Shown here piece after piece: positions 1 through 5,930 of a stretch of DNA of 11,787 bases. Source of the DNA: an uncultured bacterium. GTDB taxonomy: Bacteria; Bacillota; Clostridia; Oscillospirales; Oscillospiraceae. Numbering within the stretch: the stretch's first letter is position 1; the number at the start of each line of letters is the position of its first letter. The notes beneath the pieces were generated by a model. The model was not told the DNA's origin, searched no databases, and saw nothing but the letters and a program-made list of their open reading frames with translations. The DNA lies in the NCBI GenBank assembly GCA_949286295.1, contig CASECK010000134.1, positions 1 to 11,787 on the forward strand, written 5' to 3'. Both the position numbers and the translations under genes were made by a program.

Positions 1-305
1 ATGTCCACACGCTTCATTCCGGCAATCTGTATCAGATTTTCACCTACGTCAAGAACAAGGATGGGGAGTTTGGCAACAGGCCGCATACGGTTTCCGGGAT
101 GCTGCTCTATGCGGCGACGGAGGAGACAATTCAGCCAGATAACACCTACCATATGAGCGGCAACAAAATCAGCGTCCGAACGCTGGATTTAAACAGGGAT
201 TTTTCAGAGATTGCAGCACAGCTGAATGCGATAGTAGAAGAACATTTCCAATTGGCTCACCACGGATGGAAAAGTATGTCAGAAGCGGGCAAAGCACACG
301 CATGA
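1..305 (+). CDS. mcrC: McrC-type 5-methylcytosine restriction protein, C-terminal fragment
   Basis: The open frame enters from the left edge (first whole codon at base 3) and stops at TGA 303-305, leaving about 100 residues. The visible part begins VHTLHSGNLYQIFTYVKNKD and continues with SGMLLYA, then MSGNKISVRTLDLNRDF. This order of motifs (LYQIFTYVKN, GxLLYA, xGN-I-VRTLDLN-DF) is the C-terminal end of the McrC nuclease family (PD-(D/E)xK fold). McrC works with the GTPase McrB to cleave modified DNA. The conserved acidic and lysine catalytic residues lie just upstream, outside the window, so activity cannot be judged. A 16-residue tail follows the usual family end (QLNAIVEEHF). The fragment is clearly more AT-rich than every other gene here, which suggests horizontal acquisition. 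mcrB is expected upstream but not visible. The family call is firm; an intact upstream part is assumed. Confidence 0.85.
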   Translation, partial: VHTLHSGNLYQIFTYVKNKDGEFGNRPHTVSGMLLYAATEETIQPDNTYHMSGNKISVRTLDLNRDFSEIAAQLNAIVEEHFQLAHHGWKSMSEAGKAHA

Positions 306-334
306 GGTTTTATCATCGCTGACGTCTGACCTCC

Positions 335-369
335 AAGAGAAAGACACGCTGGAAGCGTGTCTTTCTTTT
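335..369 (+). terminator. Rho-independent terminator after mcrC
   Basis: A perfect 13-bp stem (338-350 with 354-366) closes on a 3-base GGA loop. It extends by A-T and G-T pairs into a T-rich 3' side (CTTTCTTTT). It lies 30 bases past the mcrC stop codon and probably ends that operon. Confidence 0.8.
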
Positions 370-679
370 GGAGCATCCGCCCGGCGGGCGGCCGGGGCGG
401 ATGGTGCGTTTTAAATAAAGAGAGGCGGAGAAAGAGATGAAAAAATTGGCTCTTTTTCCCAAATGCCTCTTGCATTTTTTGATAAGAGCGAGTAGAATAA
501 AAGCAATGACAGATACAGACGGCAGGATATGGCGGGCGGCCGCCATACCCTTATGTGGGTGGCGGAAGCGCGCGGCATGGCAGCGTTCGTTGCGTCACGG
601 GACTATGAAATCCGTCCCGGCCTGTGTAGTTTGGTCTGGATGGAAAAAATGGCCTTGTGCCTTCGTATGATGTGAAACC

Positions 680-713
680 AGGGCGGCGCTGTGGGAACAC
701 CCAGCGCCGCCCT
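680..713. repeat. Perfect GC-rich inverted repeat upstream of the CAP-domain gene
   Basis: AGGGCGGCGCT (680-690) pairs with AGCGCCGCCCT (703-713), and an inner GGG/CCC pair leaves a 4-base loop. No T run follows on the plus strand. It may be a terminator-like element separating the mcrC side from the CAP gene, or a leader structure in the CAP mRNA. It lies 82 bases before the CAP start codon. Confidence 0.6.
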
Positions 714-795
714 GCCTGTCTCCGGTGGAGGTCCCCGGGCGGGAAGACGAGAATCTTCAGGCCGGAACTTTGAGTTGTCGAGGGGAGACGGGAAC

Positions 796-1878
796 ATGAA
801 AAAGCGGATGCTGCCGCTGGCGTTGGCGTTGGCTCTGTGTCTGGGGCTGACGTCCCCGGCCGGGGCGGCCGGCGGCGAAGCGGACGGATACCGCGACAGC
901 GGGAGCGCCGGGATGGCCAAGCTGAGCCAGAAGGAGATCGCGCAGCTTCTGGAGGACAGCCCGCTGGCCCTGCCGGACCAGGTGTTTGAGCAGGGGCCGT
1001 CCTGCCGGGCGCCCTATGCGGCGGGCCAGGTGACTACCCTGGCCCTCCAGACTGCCACCAACCGGCTGAACGCCCTGCGCCGGATAGCGGGCCTCCCGGC
1101 GGTCCAGCTGGACTTGACCCTGAGCGGCCAGGCCCAGTATGGGGCGGTCCTCATCGCCGCCCGGGGGGAGTTGAGCCACGCCCCCGCCCAGCCCTGGGAT
1201 ATGGACGGCGGCTTTTACCAAAAGGCCTATGACGCCGCCGCCAGCAGTAATCTCTACGCGGGCCTGACCCTGACCACGGCGGTGGACGGGTTCATGAACG
1301 ACAGCGATGCGGTCAACGTGGGGCAGGTGGGCCACCGCCGCTGGCAGCTGAACCCGGAGATGGGGAAGGTGGGCTTTGGCTACGCCGAGAGCAATACCCT
1401 GTACCGCACCTATGTGACGGAGAAAGTATTTGACCAGAGCGGAACCTGCACGGACTATGACTTTGTCTCCTGGCCCGCCTCGGGCAACTTCCCCGCGGAC
1501 CTGTTCGGTGGGGACGTCGCGTGGAGCGTAAGCCTGAACCCCGGCCGGTACAGCGCGCCCCAACAGTCCGAGCTGACCGTCACCCTCACCCGGGAGAGCG
1601 ACGGGAAAACCTGGACCTTCCAGGGGAGTGGCTATGCCGCCGCGGACCGCGGAGCGTACTTCCACGTGGACACCAGCAACCGCGGCATTCCCAACTGCAT
1701 CATCTTCCGCCCGGAGGGAATCGAGCACTATGCGGGGGTCTACACGGTGGAAATCGGCGGTTTGCGGACCACCTCCGGTCAGGCGGCCGGGGCGCTTGCC
1801 TATCAGGTGGAGTTCTTTGACCTGGCCAGCCCCAGGGAGGAGGCGCCAGCCCCCGCCGGACAGCCGGAAGGGGCGTAG
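796..1878 (+). CDS. Secreted CAP/SCP-domain protein
   Basis: This is a 360-residue exported protein. The frame is open back to a GTG at 691, but ATG 796 is chosen because it is preceded by a GAGGGGAGA ribosome site and opens a classic signal peptide: MKKRM, a Leu/Ala-rich core, and a likely cleavage site near Ala24-Ala25. A CAP (cysteine-rich secretory/antigen 5/PR-1) domain spans roughly residues 85-207. It shows NRLNALRRIAGLPAVQLD, the His of ELSHAP (H128) and the GHRRWQLNPEMGKVGFGYA block (H180), the usual bacterial CAP signature with its two conserved histidines. Residues 220-345 look beta-rich, perhaps an Ig-like adhesion or substrate module. The last 15 residues are Pro/Ala/Glu-rich. 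No LPXTG, SLH repeat or membrane anchor is seen, so release from the cell is likely. The biochemical role of bacterial CAP proteins is mostly unknown. It appears to be monocistronic, with terminators directly after the stop. Confidence 0.85.
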   Translation: MKKRMLPLALALALCLGLTSPAGAAGGEADGYRDSGSAGMAKLSQKEIAQLLEDSPLALPDQVFEQGPSCRAPYAAGQVTTLALQTATNRLNALRRIAGLPAVQLDLTLSGQAQYGAVLIAARGELSHAPAQPWDMDGGFYQKAYDAAASSNLYAGLTLTTAVDGFMNDSDAVNVGQVGHRRWQLNPEMGKVGFGYAESNTLYRTYVTEKVFDQSGTCTDYDFVSWPASGNFPADLFGGDVAWSVSLNPGRYSAPQQSELTVTLTRESDGKTWTFQGSGYAAADRGAYFHVDTSNRGIPNCIIFRPEGIEHYAGVYTVEIGGLRTTSGQAAGALAYQVEFFDLASPREEAPAPAGQPEGA

Positions 1879-1918
1879 CTCCCTCTGGGACTGGAGCGCG
1901 GCCCTGGGAGGCTTTTTT
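1878..1918 (+). terminator. Terminator of the CAP-domain gene
   Basis: An imperfect stem pairs CTCCC (1879-1883) with GGGAG (1906-1910) and GGG (1887-1889) with CCC (1902-1904). It is followed directly by six T residues (1913-1918) and starts at the stop codon. Confidence 0.7.
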
Positions 1919-1940
1919 CAGAGCGTGAAGACAGCCAAAC

Positions 1941-1982
1941 GGCGCGGGCGGCCAGCTTGGCCGCCCGCGCCGCTCCGGTTTT
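1941..1982. terminator. Strong terminator hairpin between convergent genes
   Basis: A perfect 14-bp GC stem (1941-1954 with 1958-1971) has a 3-base loop, with GGTTTTAG after it on the plus strand and GTTTGG after it on the minus strand. It lies between the convergent CAP and YitT-type genes, so it probably serves both. Confidence 0.8.
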
Positions 1983-2000
1983 AGAGAACGCAGGAATCGC

Positions 2001-2633
2001 TCAGGAATTGGCCGCGTCCTCCTGCCCGCCGGTGGGATGTTCTGTCCCCACCCGGGAGATAAGGCCGATGAGTTGCCCGGAGATGACCACAGTGAGCAGG
2101 GAGTAGACGATGCGCCCCAGGGGGATGTAGCTCAGGCTGAGCAGCAGGACCACCAGGTCAGAGGCCAGATAGAGCCACTGGAGGTTGACGCCGGTGAGCT
2201 TGTTGAGGCCCATGGCCAGCGCGTCGTCGCCGCCGGGGGCGCCCCCGGCCCGCACGCTGATGCCGACCCCCACGCCCACGAACAGCGCTCCGGCCACACA
2301 GGCCAGCAGCGGGTACTCCCCGATGGAGGGGAACAGGGGCGGGAAGCGCTCGAAGACGGCGTAGAAGAGGGAAAAGCCGCCCCCGGCGAACAGACTCAGG
2401 AAGATAAAACGAAAGCCCAGCACCCGCCATCCGAACAGATAGCACAGGGCGTTGAGCACAAGGCCGGACACCGACGGGGACAGCTCCAGCCAGTGCTGAA
2501 GCAGCAGCGTCAACCCCAGCACGCCCCCCTCCGTGACCCCGGAGAAGGAGTGGATGTGGTACAGCCCGAAGGCCAGAATGGCGCTGCCCAGCAGGGTTTG
2601 GAGGATGTGCCGGACCTGAGTGGAGGAACGCAA
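2001..2633 (-). CDS. YitT-type (DUF161) integral membrane protein, short form
   Basis: This is a 210-residue polytopic membrane protein with about five to six hydrophobic segments. The motif RAGGAPGGDDALAMGLNKLTG around residues 127-147 corresponds to the glycine-rich GGxxGGxD loop of YitT/DUF161 proteins. The N-terminal SGVTEGGVLGLTLLLQHW also fits that family. Bacillus YitT is about 280 residues with a soluble C-terminal DUF2179 domain; that domain is absent and the chain ends in a short hydrophilic tail. The start is TTG 2633, supported by AGAAAGGA (2643-2650) nine bases upstream; no ATG or GTG fits as well. It has its own promoter and is not part of the galKT operon, which ends at a terminator upstream. 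The substrate is unknown. YczE-like proteins are the closest alternative family. Confidence 0.75.
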   Translation of the reverse strand: MRSSTQVRHILQTLLGSAILAFGLYHIHSFSGVTEGGVLGLTLLLQHWLELSPSVSGLVLNALCYLFGWRVLGFRFIFLSLFAGGGFSLFYAVFERFPPLFPSIGEYPLLACVAGALFVGVGVGISVRAGGAPGGDDALAMGLNKLTGVNLQWLYLASDLVVLLLSLSYIPLGRIVYSLLTVVISGQLIGLISRVGTEHPTGGQEDAANS

Positions 2634-2642
2634 ATTAACAAA

Positions 2643-2650
2643 TCCTTTCT
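2643..2650 (-). promoter_or_regulatory. Ribosome binding site that fixes the TTG start of the YitT-type gene
   Basis: On the minus strand this reads AGAAAGGA, nine bases before the TTG at 2633-2631. It is the only Shine-Dalgarno match near the start of this frame. Confidence 0.7.
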
Positions 2651-2658
2651 GACGTGAA

Positions 2659-2686
2659 ACTCACCGGCCCGTCCGGGCCGGTGAGT
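2659..2686 (-). repeat. 12-bp stem-loop at the 5' end of the YitT-type mRNA
   Basis: ACTCACCGGCCC (2659-2670) pairs perfectly with GGGCCGGTGAGT (2675-2686), with a 4-base loop. It sits between the predicted promoter and the ribosome site of the YitT-type gene, with no T run. Transcription predicted to start near 2683 would begin inside the hairpin, so it may stabilise the message or limit translation. Confidence 0.65.
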
Positions 2687-2689
2687 GGT

Positions 2690-2718
2690 ATGGTAACATA
2701 TGGGATGGGGCCTGTCAA
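2690..2718 (-). promoter_or_regulatory. Sigma-A type promoter for the YitT-type gene
   Basis: On the minus strand there is a perfect -35 TTGACA (2718-2713), a 17-base spacer and a -10 TACCAT (2695-2690, four of six matches). Transcription would start about 50 bases before the TTG start codon. Confidence 0.6.
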
Positions 2719-2734
2719 GGTCCGTCCGGTGGAG

Positions 2735-2770
2735 AAAGCCGCCGCGCCCGGATGGGGGCGCGGCGGCTTT
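2735..2770 (-). terminator. Terminator of the galKT operon
   Basis: A perfect 15-bp stem (2735-2749 with 2756-2770) has a 6-base loop. On the minus strand its 3' arm ends in GGCTTTCT, giving a short U tract. It lies about 20 bases past the galT stop. Confidence 0.8.
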
Positions 2771-2791
2771 CCGGTTTGCCGGGCGGCGGCC

Positions 2792-4282
2792 TTACAGGCT
2801 GTTCAGGAAGCGCAGGAAGGCGGCCCTGCCCTCGGGGGTGCGCTTATAGACGCCGGCGTGCTCCAGCACCTGGGCGAACACCAGCCCGGTCTCCTTCTCC
2901 ACGATGTCCAGGGCGTTCTCCCGGGTAAAGGTGTACTTGTCCCGGAAGCCCTCTGCCCAGTCGGCGTGCTTTTCGGTCAGCCCGCTGGAGCGCAGGTCCG
3001 CTCCGGTAACCAGGGCGTCGGCCACCGCGGCCAGCTCCTCCTTCAGCCGGGCGGGCAGAACGGCCAGGCCCATCACCTCGATAAGGCCGATGTTCTCCTT
3101 TTTGATGTGGTGCAGCTGGGCGTGGGGGTGATACAGGCCCAGGGGGTGCTCCGGGGTGGTCAGGTTGTTGCGCAGCACCAGGTCCAGCTCAAACGTCCCC
3201 TCCCGCATCCGGGCGATGGGGGTGATGGTGTTGTGGGGGACCCCATCGGTCTGGGCGTAGATGACCGCGGCCTCGTCGGTGTAGTCCCGCCAGGCGGCGA
3301 GGATGCGCCCGGCCAGCTCCACCAGCCGCTCGCGCTGGGCGCAGGCGATGCGGATGACCGACATGGGCCACTTGACGATTCCCCCCTGGACGTCCTCGAA
3401 CCCGGGGAAGGAGAAGGGGGTCTCCACCGGGGCCCTCTCCATGGCGAAGGTGTACCGTCCCCCCTGGAAGTGGTCGTGGGCCAGGATGGAGCCGCCCACG
3501 ATGGGCAGGTCCGCGTTGGACCCCACGAAGTAGTGGGGGAACTGGGCCACAAAGTCCAGCAGCTTGGCAAAGCAGGCCGGGTCGATTTTCATGGGGACGT
3601 GCTCGCGGTTGAGGCAGATGCAGTGTTCGTTGTAGTACACATAGGGGGAGTACTGCAAAAACCACGGGGAGCCGTTGATGGTGATGGGGACGATGCGGTG
3701 GTTCTGCCGGGCGGGGTGGTTGACCCGGCCGGCGTACCCCTCGTTGTCGGCGCACAGCTGGCAGCGGGGGTAGCCGGAGGCGGGCAGGTCCCGGGCGGCG
3801 GCGATGGCCTTGGGGTCCTTCTCCGGCTTGGAGAGATTGATGGTGATGTCCAGCTCCCCGTATTCCGTGGGGGCCTTCCACTGCATATCCCGGGCGATGC
3901 GGTCCCGGCGGATGTAGTTGGTGTCCTGGCTGAACTGGTAATACCAGTCGGTGGCCTTTTTCGGGCTGTCCCGGTACAGGGCCTGGAAGTGCTCGATGAC
4001 CTGGGCAGGCCGGGGGGTCAGCCGGCCCATCAGCTCCGTGTCCAGCAGGTCCCGGTAGACCACCGAGTTCTCCTGGAGCACCCCCCGGGCGTGGGCGTCG
4101 TCCAGCAGCTGGTCCAGCACCTGGGACAGCGAAATCTCCCCCCACTGCTCCCCGGGGTCTGTGTAGCTGTCCAGCTTCAGCACGTCCAGAATGGTGTTGA
4201 TGGCCCAGGCGCGCTCGCTGTCCTGAATCAGCCCGGTGCGCAGGGCGTAGGCGGCCAGCTTGGATACGGCGGCGTCAATCAT
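2792..4282 (-). CDS. galT: UDP-glucose--hexose-1-phosphate uridylyltransferase (class II GalT)
   Basis: GalT transfers UMP from UDP-glucose to galactose-1-phosphate, giving UDP-galactose and glucose-1-phosphate, the second dedicated Leloir step in the cytosol. At 496 residues it matches the Firmicutes class II family (about 490-500) rather than E. coli-type class I (about 350). It opens with MIDAAVSKLAAYALRTGLI, typical of class II. It carries GGSILAHDHFQGGRY (HDHFQ at 269-273), the counterpart of the HxHxQ motif whose histidine carries the uridylyl group. CQLC (174-177) is a possible metal or structural cysteine pair. ATG 4282 is preferred over GTG 4291, because the GGAAGGA ribosome site is only two bases from the GTG but eleven from the ATG. 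It lies 39 bases downstream of galK with no terminator between them, so the two are co-transcribed. No frameshift or truncation is seen. Confidence 0.95.
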   Translation of the reverse strand: MIDAAVSKLAAYALRTGLIQDSERAWAINTILDVLKLDSYTDPGEQWGEISLSQVLDQLLDDAHARGVLQENSVVYRDLLDTELMGRLTPRPAQVIEHFQALYRDSPKKATDWYYQFSQDTNYIRRDRIARDMQWKAPTEYGELDITINLSKPEKDPKAIAAARDLPASGYPRCQLCADNEGYAGRVNHPARQNHRIVPITINGSPWFLQYSPYVYYNEHCICLNREHVPMKIDPACFAKLLDFVAQFPHYFVGSNADLPIVGGSILAHDHFQGGRYTFAMERAPVETPFSFPGFEDVQGGIVKWPMSVIRIACAQRERLVELAGRILAAWRDYTDEAAVIYAQTDGVPHNTITPIARMREGTFELDLVLRNNLTTPEHPLGLYHPHAQLHHIKKENIGLIEVMGLAVLPARLKEELAAVADALVTGADLRSSGLTEKHADWAEGFRDKYTFTRENALDIVEKETGLVFAQVLEHAGVYKRTPEGRAAFLRFLNSL

Positions 4283-4321
4283 GGCTCTCACGTTCCTTCC
4301 TATCTGTCACAATCGCCCGTC

Positions 4322-5623
4322 TCACCGGGCCACCAGGCACCCGCCCTGGGGCCTGATGTGGAGCACATGGCACGTGCCCGGCCCCAGCAGCTGCTCCATG
4401 CCGGTGCGGAAGGCGTCCAGCCTCCGCTCCGGGACGAAGGCCTGGATGGTGCCGGCAAAGCCGCCCCCGTGGACCCGGATGGCCCCCGCGCCGTCCAGCA
4501 GCTCCCGCCCCACGGCCAGGGCCACGGGGATGGCCTGCTGCCTGGGGTCGGCGGCGGACCAGGTGTTCTGCAGGTGCAGGGCGGAGGACAGGCCGGAGGC
4601 GTTGACCAGGGCCAGGAACCGGCCGAAGTCCCCCTCTTTCAGGGCCTGGGCCTCCTGAACGGCCCGCCGGTCGTCGTCATAGTAGTGCATGGCCCGCAGC
4701 ACCGCCCGGTCCCCGCAGCGGCGGCGCAGGTCGGGCAGCTGGGCGCGGAAATCGGCCTCGGGCACGTCCCGGAGGAAGCGCTGCCCGAAGCAGGCGGCCA
4801 CCGCCCCCATCTCCAGGGTGATGTCGGCGTAATCCCCGGTCAGGTCCCCATGGCTGGAGCAGGTGTCCACGATGCACAGGGCGTGGCCCGAGCGGGAGAA
4901 GTCATAGCCCGCCCGCTCTATCGCCGGGGCGGCGGGGTCGGCAAAATCGATGGCCACCGCCCCGCCCACGGAGGAGCCCATCTGGTCCATCAGGCCGCAG
5001 GGCTTGCCGAAGTAGACGTTCTCGGCGTACTGGCCGGTTTTGGCAATCTGGACGGCGTCCAGCCCGTCCCGGCAGCAGAAGTGGTTGAGGATGTTGCCCA
5101 TGAGCACCTCATAGGCCGCCGAGGAGGACAGCCCGGAGCCGGACAGCACGCTGGAGGTCACATAGGCGTCAAAGCCGGCCAGGGGATAGCCCAGCGCCCC
5201 CACCCCCGCGGCCACGCCCCGGACCAGGGCGGCGGAGGTGTTCTCCTCCTCCTTCCTGGGTTCCAGGCTGTCCAGGTGGACGACCAGGGGGGGATAGCCC
5301 TCGGACTGGACGCGGATGGCGCTGCCCCCGTTGGGGGCGGCGCAGGCGAGCATATCCAGGTCCACGCTGCCGCACAGCACGTGCCCGTGCTGGTGGTCGG
5401 TGTGGTTGCCCCCAATCTCGGTGCGGCCCGGTCCGCTGAACAGGGCGGCCTGGACGTCCGGGGCGGGCTCGAAGGTTTGTAGGAAGGAGCGGACCACGCG
5501 GGCGGCCCGGTCCCGGGCCTTGTCCAGGCTGGCCTGTGTGCCGTCCAGGGCGTACAGGCCGGCCAGCGCCTGGTCGTGCCGGCCCTCGGTCAGGGCGCTG
5601 AGGAGCTGGGCGGGGGTGGACAT
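4322..5623 (-). CDS. galK: Galactokinase (GHMP kinase family)
   Basis: This kinase phosphorylates galactose with ATP to galactose-1-phosphate, the first Leloir step. It has 433 residues, longer than the usual 380-400 because of an N-terminal extension of about 30. GHMP motif 1, with the galactokinase signature, is PGRTEIGGNHTDHQHG (65-80). The ATP loop is SGSGLSSSAAYE (161-172). CGLMDQM contains the likely catalytic Asp213, GDYADI supplies a Tyr (265), and motif 3 is IRVHGGGFAGT (382-392). In the common signature (GRVNLIGEHTDY) a Glu contacts the sugar; here it is Asn73, and His77 replaces Tyr. ATG 5623 follows a GAGGTGA ribosome site at good spacing. It is the first gene of the galKT operon and is divergent from mglBAC, which supports a role in galactose use. 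A relative acting on another sugar is the main alternative. Confidence 0.92.
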   Translation of the reverse strand: MSTPAQLLSALTEGRHDQALAGLYALDGTQASLDKARDRAARVVRSFLQTFEPAPDVQAALFSGPGRTEIGGNHTDHQHGHVLCGSVDLDMLACAAPNGGSAIRVQSEGYPPLVVHLDSLEPRKEEENTSAALVRGVAAGVGALGYPLAGFDAYVTSSVLSGSGLSSSAAYEVLMGNILNHFCCRDGLDAVQIAKTGQYAENVYFGKPCGLMDQMGSSVGGAVAIDFADPAAPAIERAGYDFSRSGHALCIVDTCSSHGDLTGDYADITLEMGAVAACFGQRFLRDVPEADFRAQLPDLRRRCGDRAVLRAMHYYDDDRRAVQEAQALKEGDFGRFLALVNASGLSSALHLQNTWSAADPRQQAIPVALAVGRELLDGAGAIRVHGGGFAGTIQAFVPERRLDAFRTGMEQLLGPGTCHVLHIRPQGGCLVAR

Positions 5624-5650
5624 GGCAGGTCACCTCTTGCATGAATAAGT

Positions 5651-5666
5651 TGGTAATCCTACTATA
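5651..5666 (-). promoter_or_regulatory. Candidate operator at the galKT promoter
   Basis: On the minus strand this reads TATAGTAGGATTACCA. It overlaps the galK -10 box and resembles TATGGTAGAGTTAACCA at the mgl promoter (5811-5827), with one gap and three mismatches. A shared sugar-responsive repressor is inferred; no regulator gene is in the window. Confidence 0.35.
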
Positions 5667-5689
5667 CAAAAGACCGCCGGAAAATTCAA
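5661..5689 (-). promoter_or_regulatory. Promoter of galKT
   Basis: On the minus strand there is a -35 TTGAAT (5689-5684), a spacer of exactly 17 bases and a -10 TATAGT (5666-5661). Transcription would start about 30 bases before the galK ATG, giving a short leader that contains the GAGGTGA ribosome site. Confidence 0.75.
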
Positions 5690-5792
5690 GGGGCAGTTTC
5701 GCGCCGCCTGGCGGACGGCTGGGAAAAATAGAAAATATGGCCGGAACATGGCGGAATTCTTCATTCTGCCCATGAAAACTGCGTCCGGTTTA

Positions 5793-5821
5793 TTGACAAT
5801 CCACAAAAGCTATGGTAGAGT
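5793..5821 (+). promoter_or_regulatory. Promoter of mglBAC
   Basis: A perfect -35 TTGACA (5793-5798), a 17-base spacer and a -10 TAGAGT (5816-5821, four of six matches). It gives a leader of about 100 bases before mglB. The modest -10 suggests reliance on an activator or control by an overlapping operator. Confidence 0.7.
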
Positions 5822-5828
5822 TAACCAT
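5811..5828 (+). promoter_or_regulatory. Candidate operator overlapping the mgl -10 box
   Basis: TATGGTAGAGTTAACCAT contains the inverted repeat ATGGT-N7-ACCAT (5812-5828) centred on the -10 box. A related sequence in the opposite orientation overlaps the galKT -10. Position and symmetry fit a repressor site; the regulator is unknown. Confidence 0.4.
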
Positions 5829-5854
5829 GCAGACGGGTAGCGAACGCCCGCTGC

Positions 5855-5897
5855 GCAAAGGCCCGGCGCCTTTGCAGGTTGCACTGCCTCAGGGCAG
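5855..5897 (+). other. Structured leader of the mgl mRNA (two hairpins)
   Basis: GCAAAGGC (5855-5862) pairs with GCCTTTGC (5868-5875) around a 5-base loop. A second small hairpin pairs CTGCC (5884-5888) with GGCAG (5893-5897). Both lie between the predicted transcription start and the mglB ribosome site. No T run follows, so they are not plain terminators. They do not match any riboswitch I recognise. Confidence 0.5.
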
Positions 5898-5930
5898 AAA
5901 ATCCATCCAAATTACTAAGGAGGACAAAAC

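Larger units (their letters stand above)
306..795. other. 490-base intergenic region without a convincing gene
   Basis: After the mcrC terminator this stretch holds three inverted repeats. One is CATCCGCCC/GGGCGGATG (374-382 with 395-403). A small one is AAATGC/GCATTT (461-466 with 472-477), followed by a short T run. The third is an 11-bp perfect GC stem at 680-690/703-713. Base composition shifts within it from the AT-richer mcrC side to the GC-rich side typical of the rest of the window. A 77-codon frame at 437-670 opens after a GGAG-like site, but its product is rich in Trp, Arg and Ala, has no recognisable fold and does not look coding. A TATGAT at 666-671 could be a -10 box for the downstream secreted-protein gene, but no good -35 is at the right spacing. 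Confidence 0.6.

Noticed and set aside
437..670. 77-codon plus-strand frame after the mcrC terminator
   Set aside because: A GGAG-like site precedes it, but the product has many Trp/Arg/Ala residues, no recognisable pattern and no operon context. It is treated as non-coding unless homologues are found.
680..713. Hairpin considered as an ordinary rho-independent terminator
   Set aside because: The stem is strong but no T tract follows on the plus strand, and only GGTTTC on the minus strand, so it is reported as an inverted repeat.
691..795. N-terminal extension of the CAP protein from GTG 691
   Set aside because: The GTG lies inside the 680-713 hairpin with no ribosome site, and the extension would bury the signal peptide that begins at ATG 796.
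757..1728. 323-codon minus-strand frame opposite the CAP-domain gene
   Set aside because: It overlaps a gene with a clear signal peptide, ribosome site and CAP motifs, and the antisense product is low complexity.
2037..2657. 206-codon plus-strand frame opposite the YitT-type gene
   Set aside because: The product is rich in Gln, Gly, His and Glu with no fold signal, while the opposite strand encodes a clear membrane protein with a ribosome site.
2654..5482. 942-codon open frame on the plus strand across galT and galK
   Set aside because: It is antisense to two clearly recognised genes. Its product is Gly/Val/Gln/His/Pro-rich low complexity, as expected when a GC-rich gene is read backwards, and it has no family motifs.
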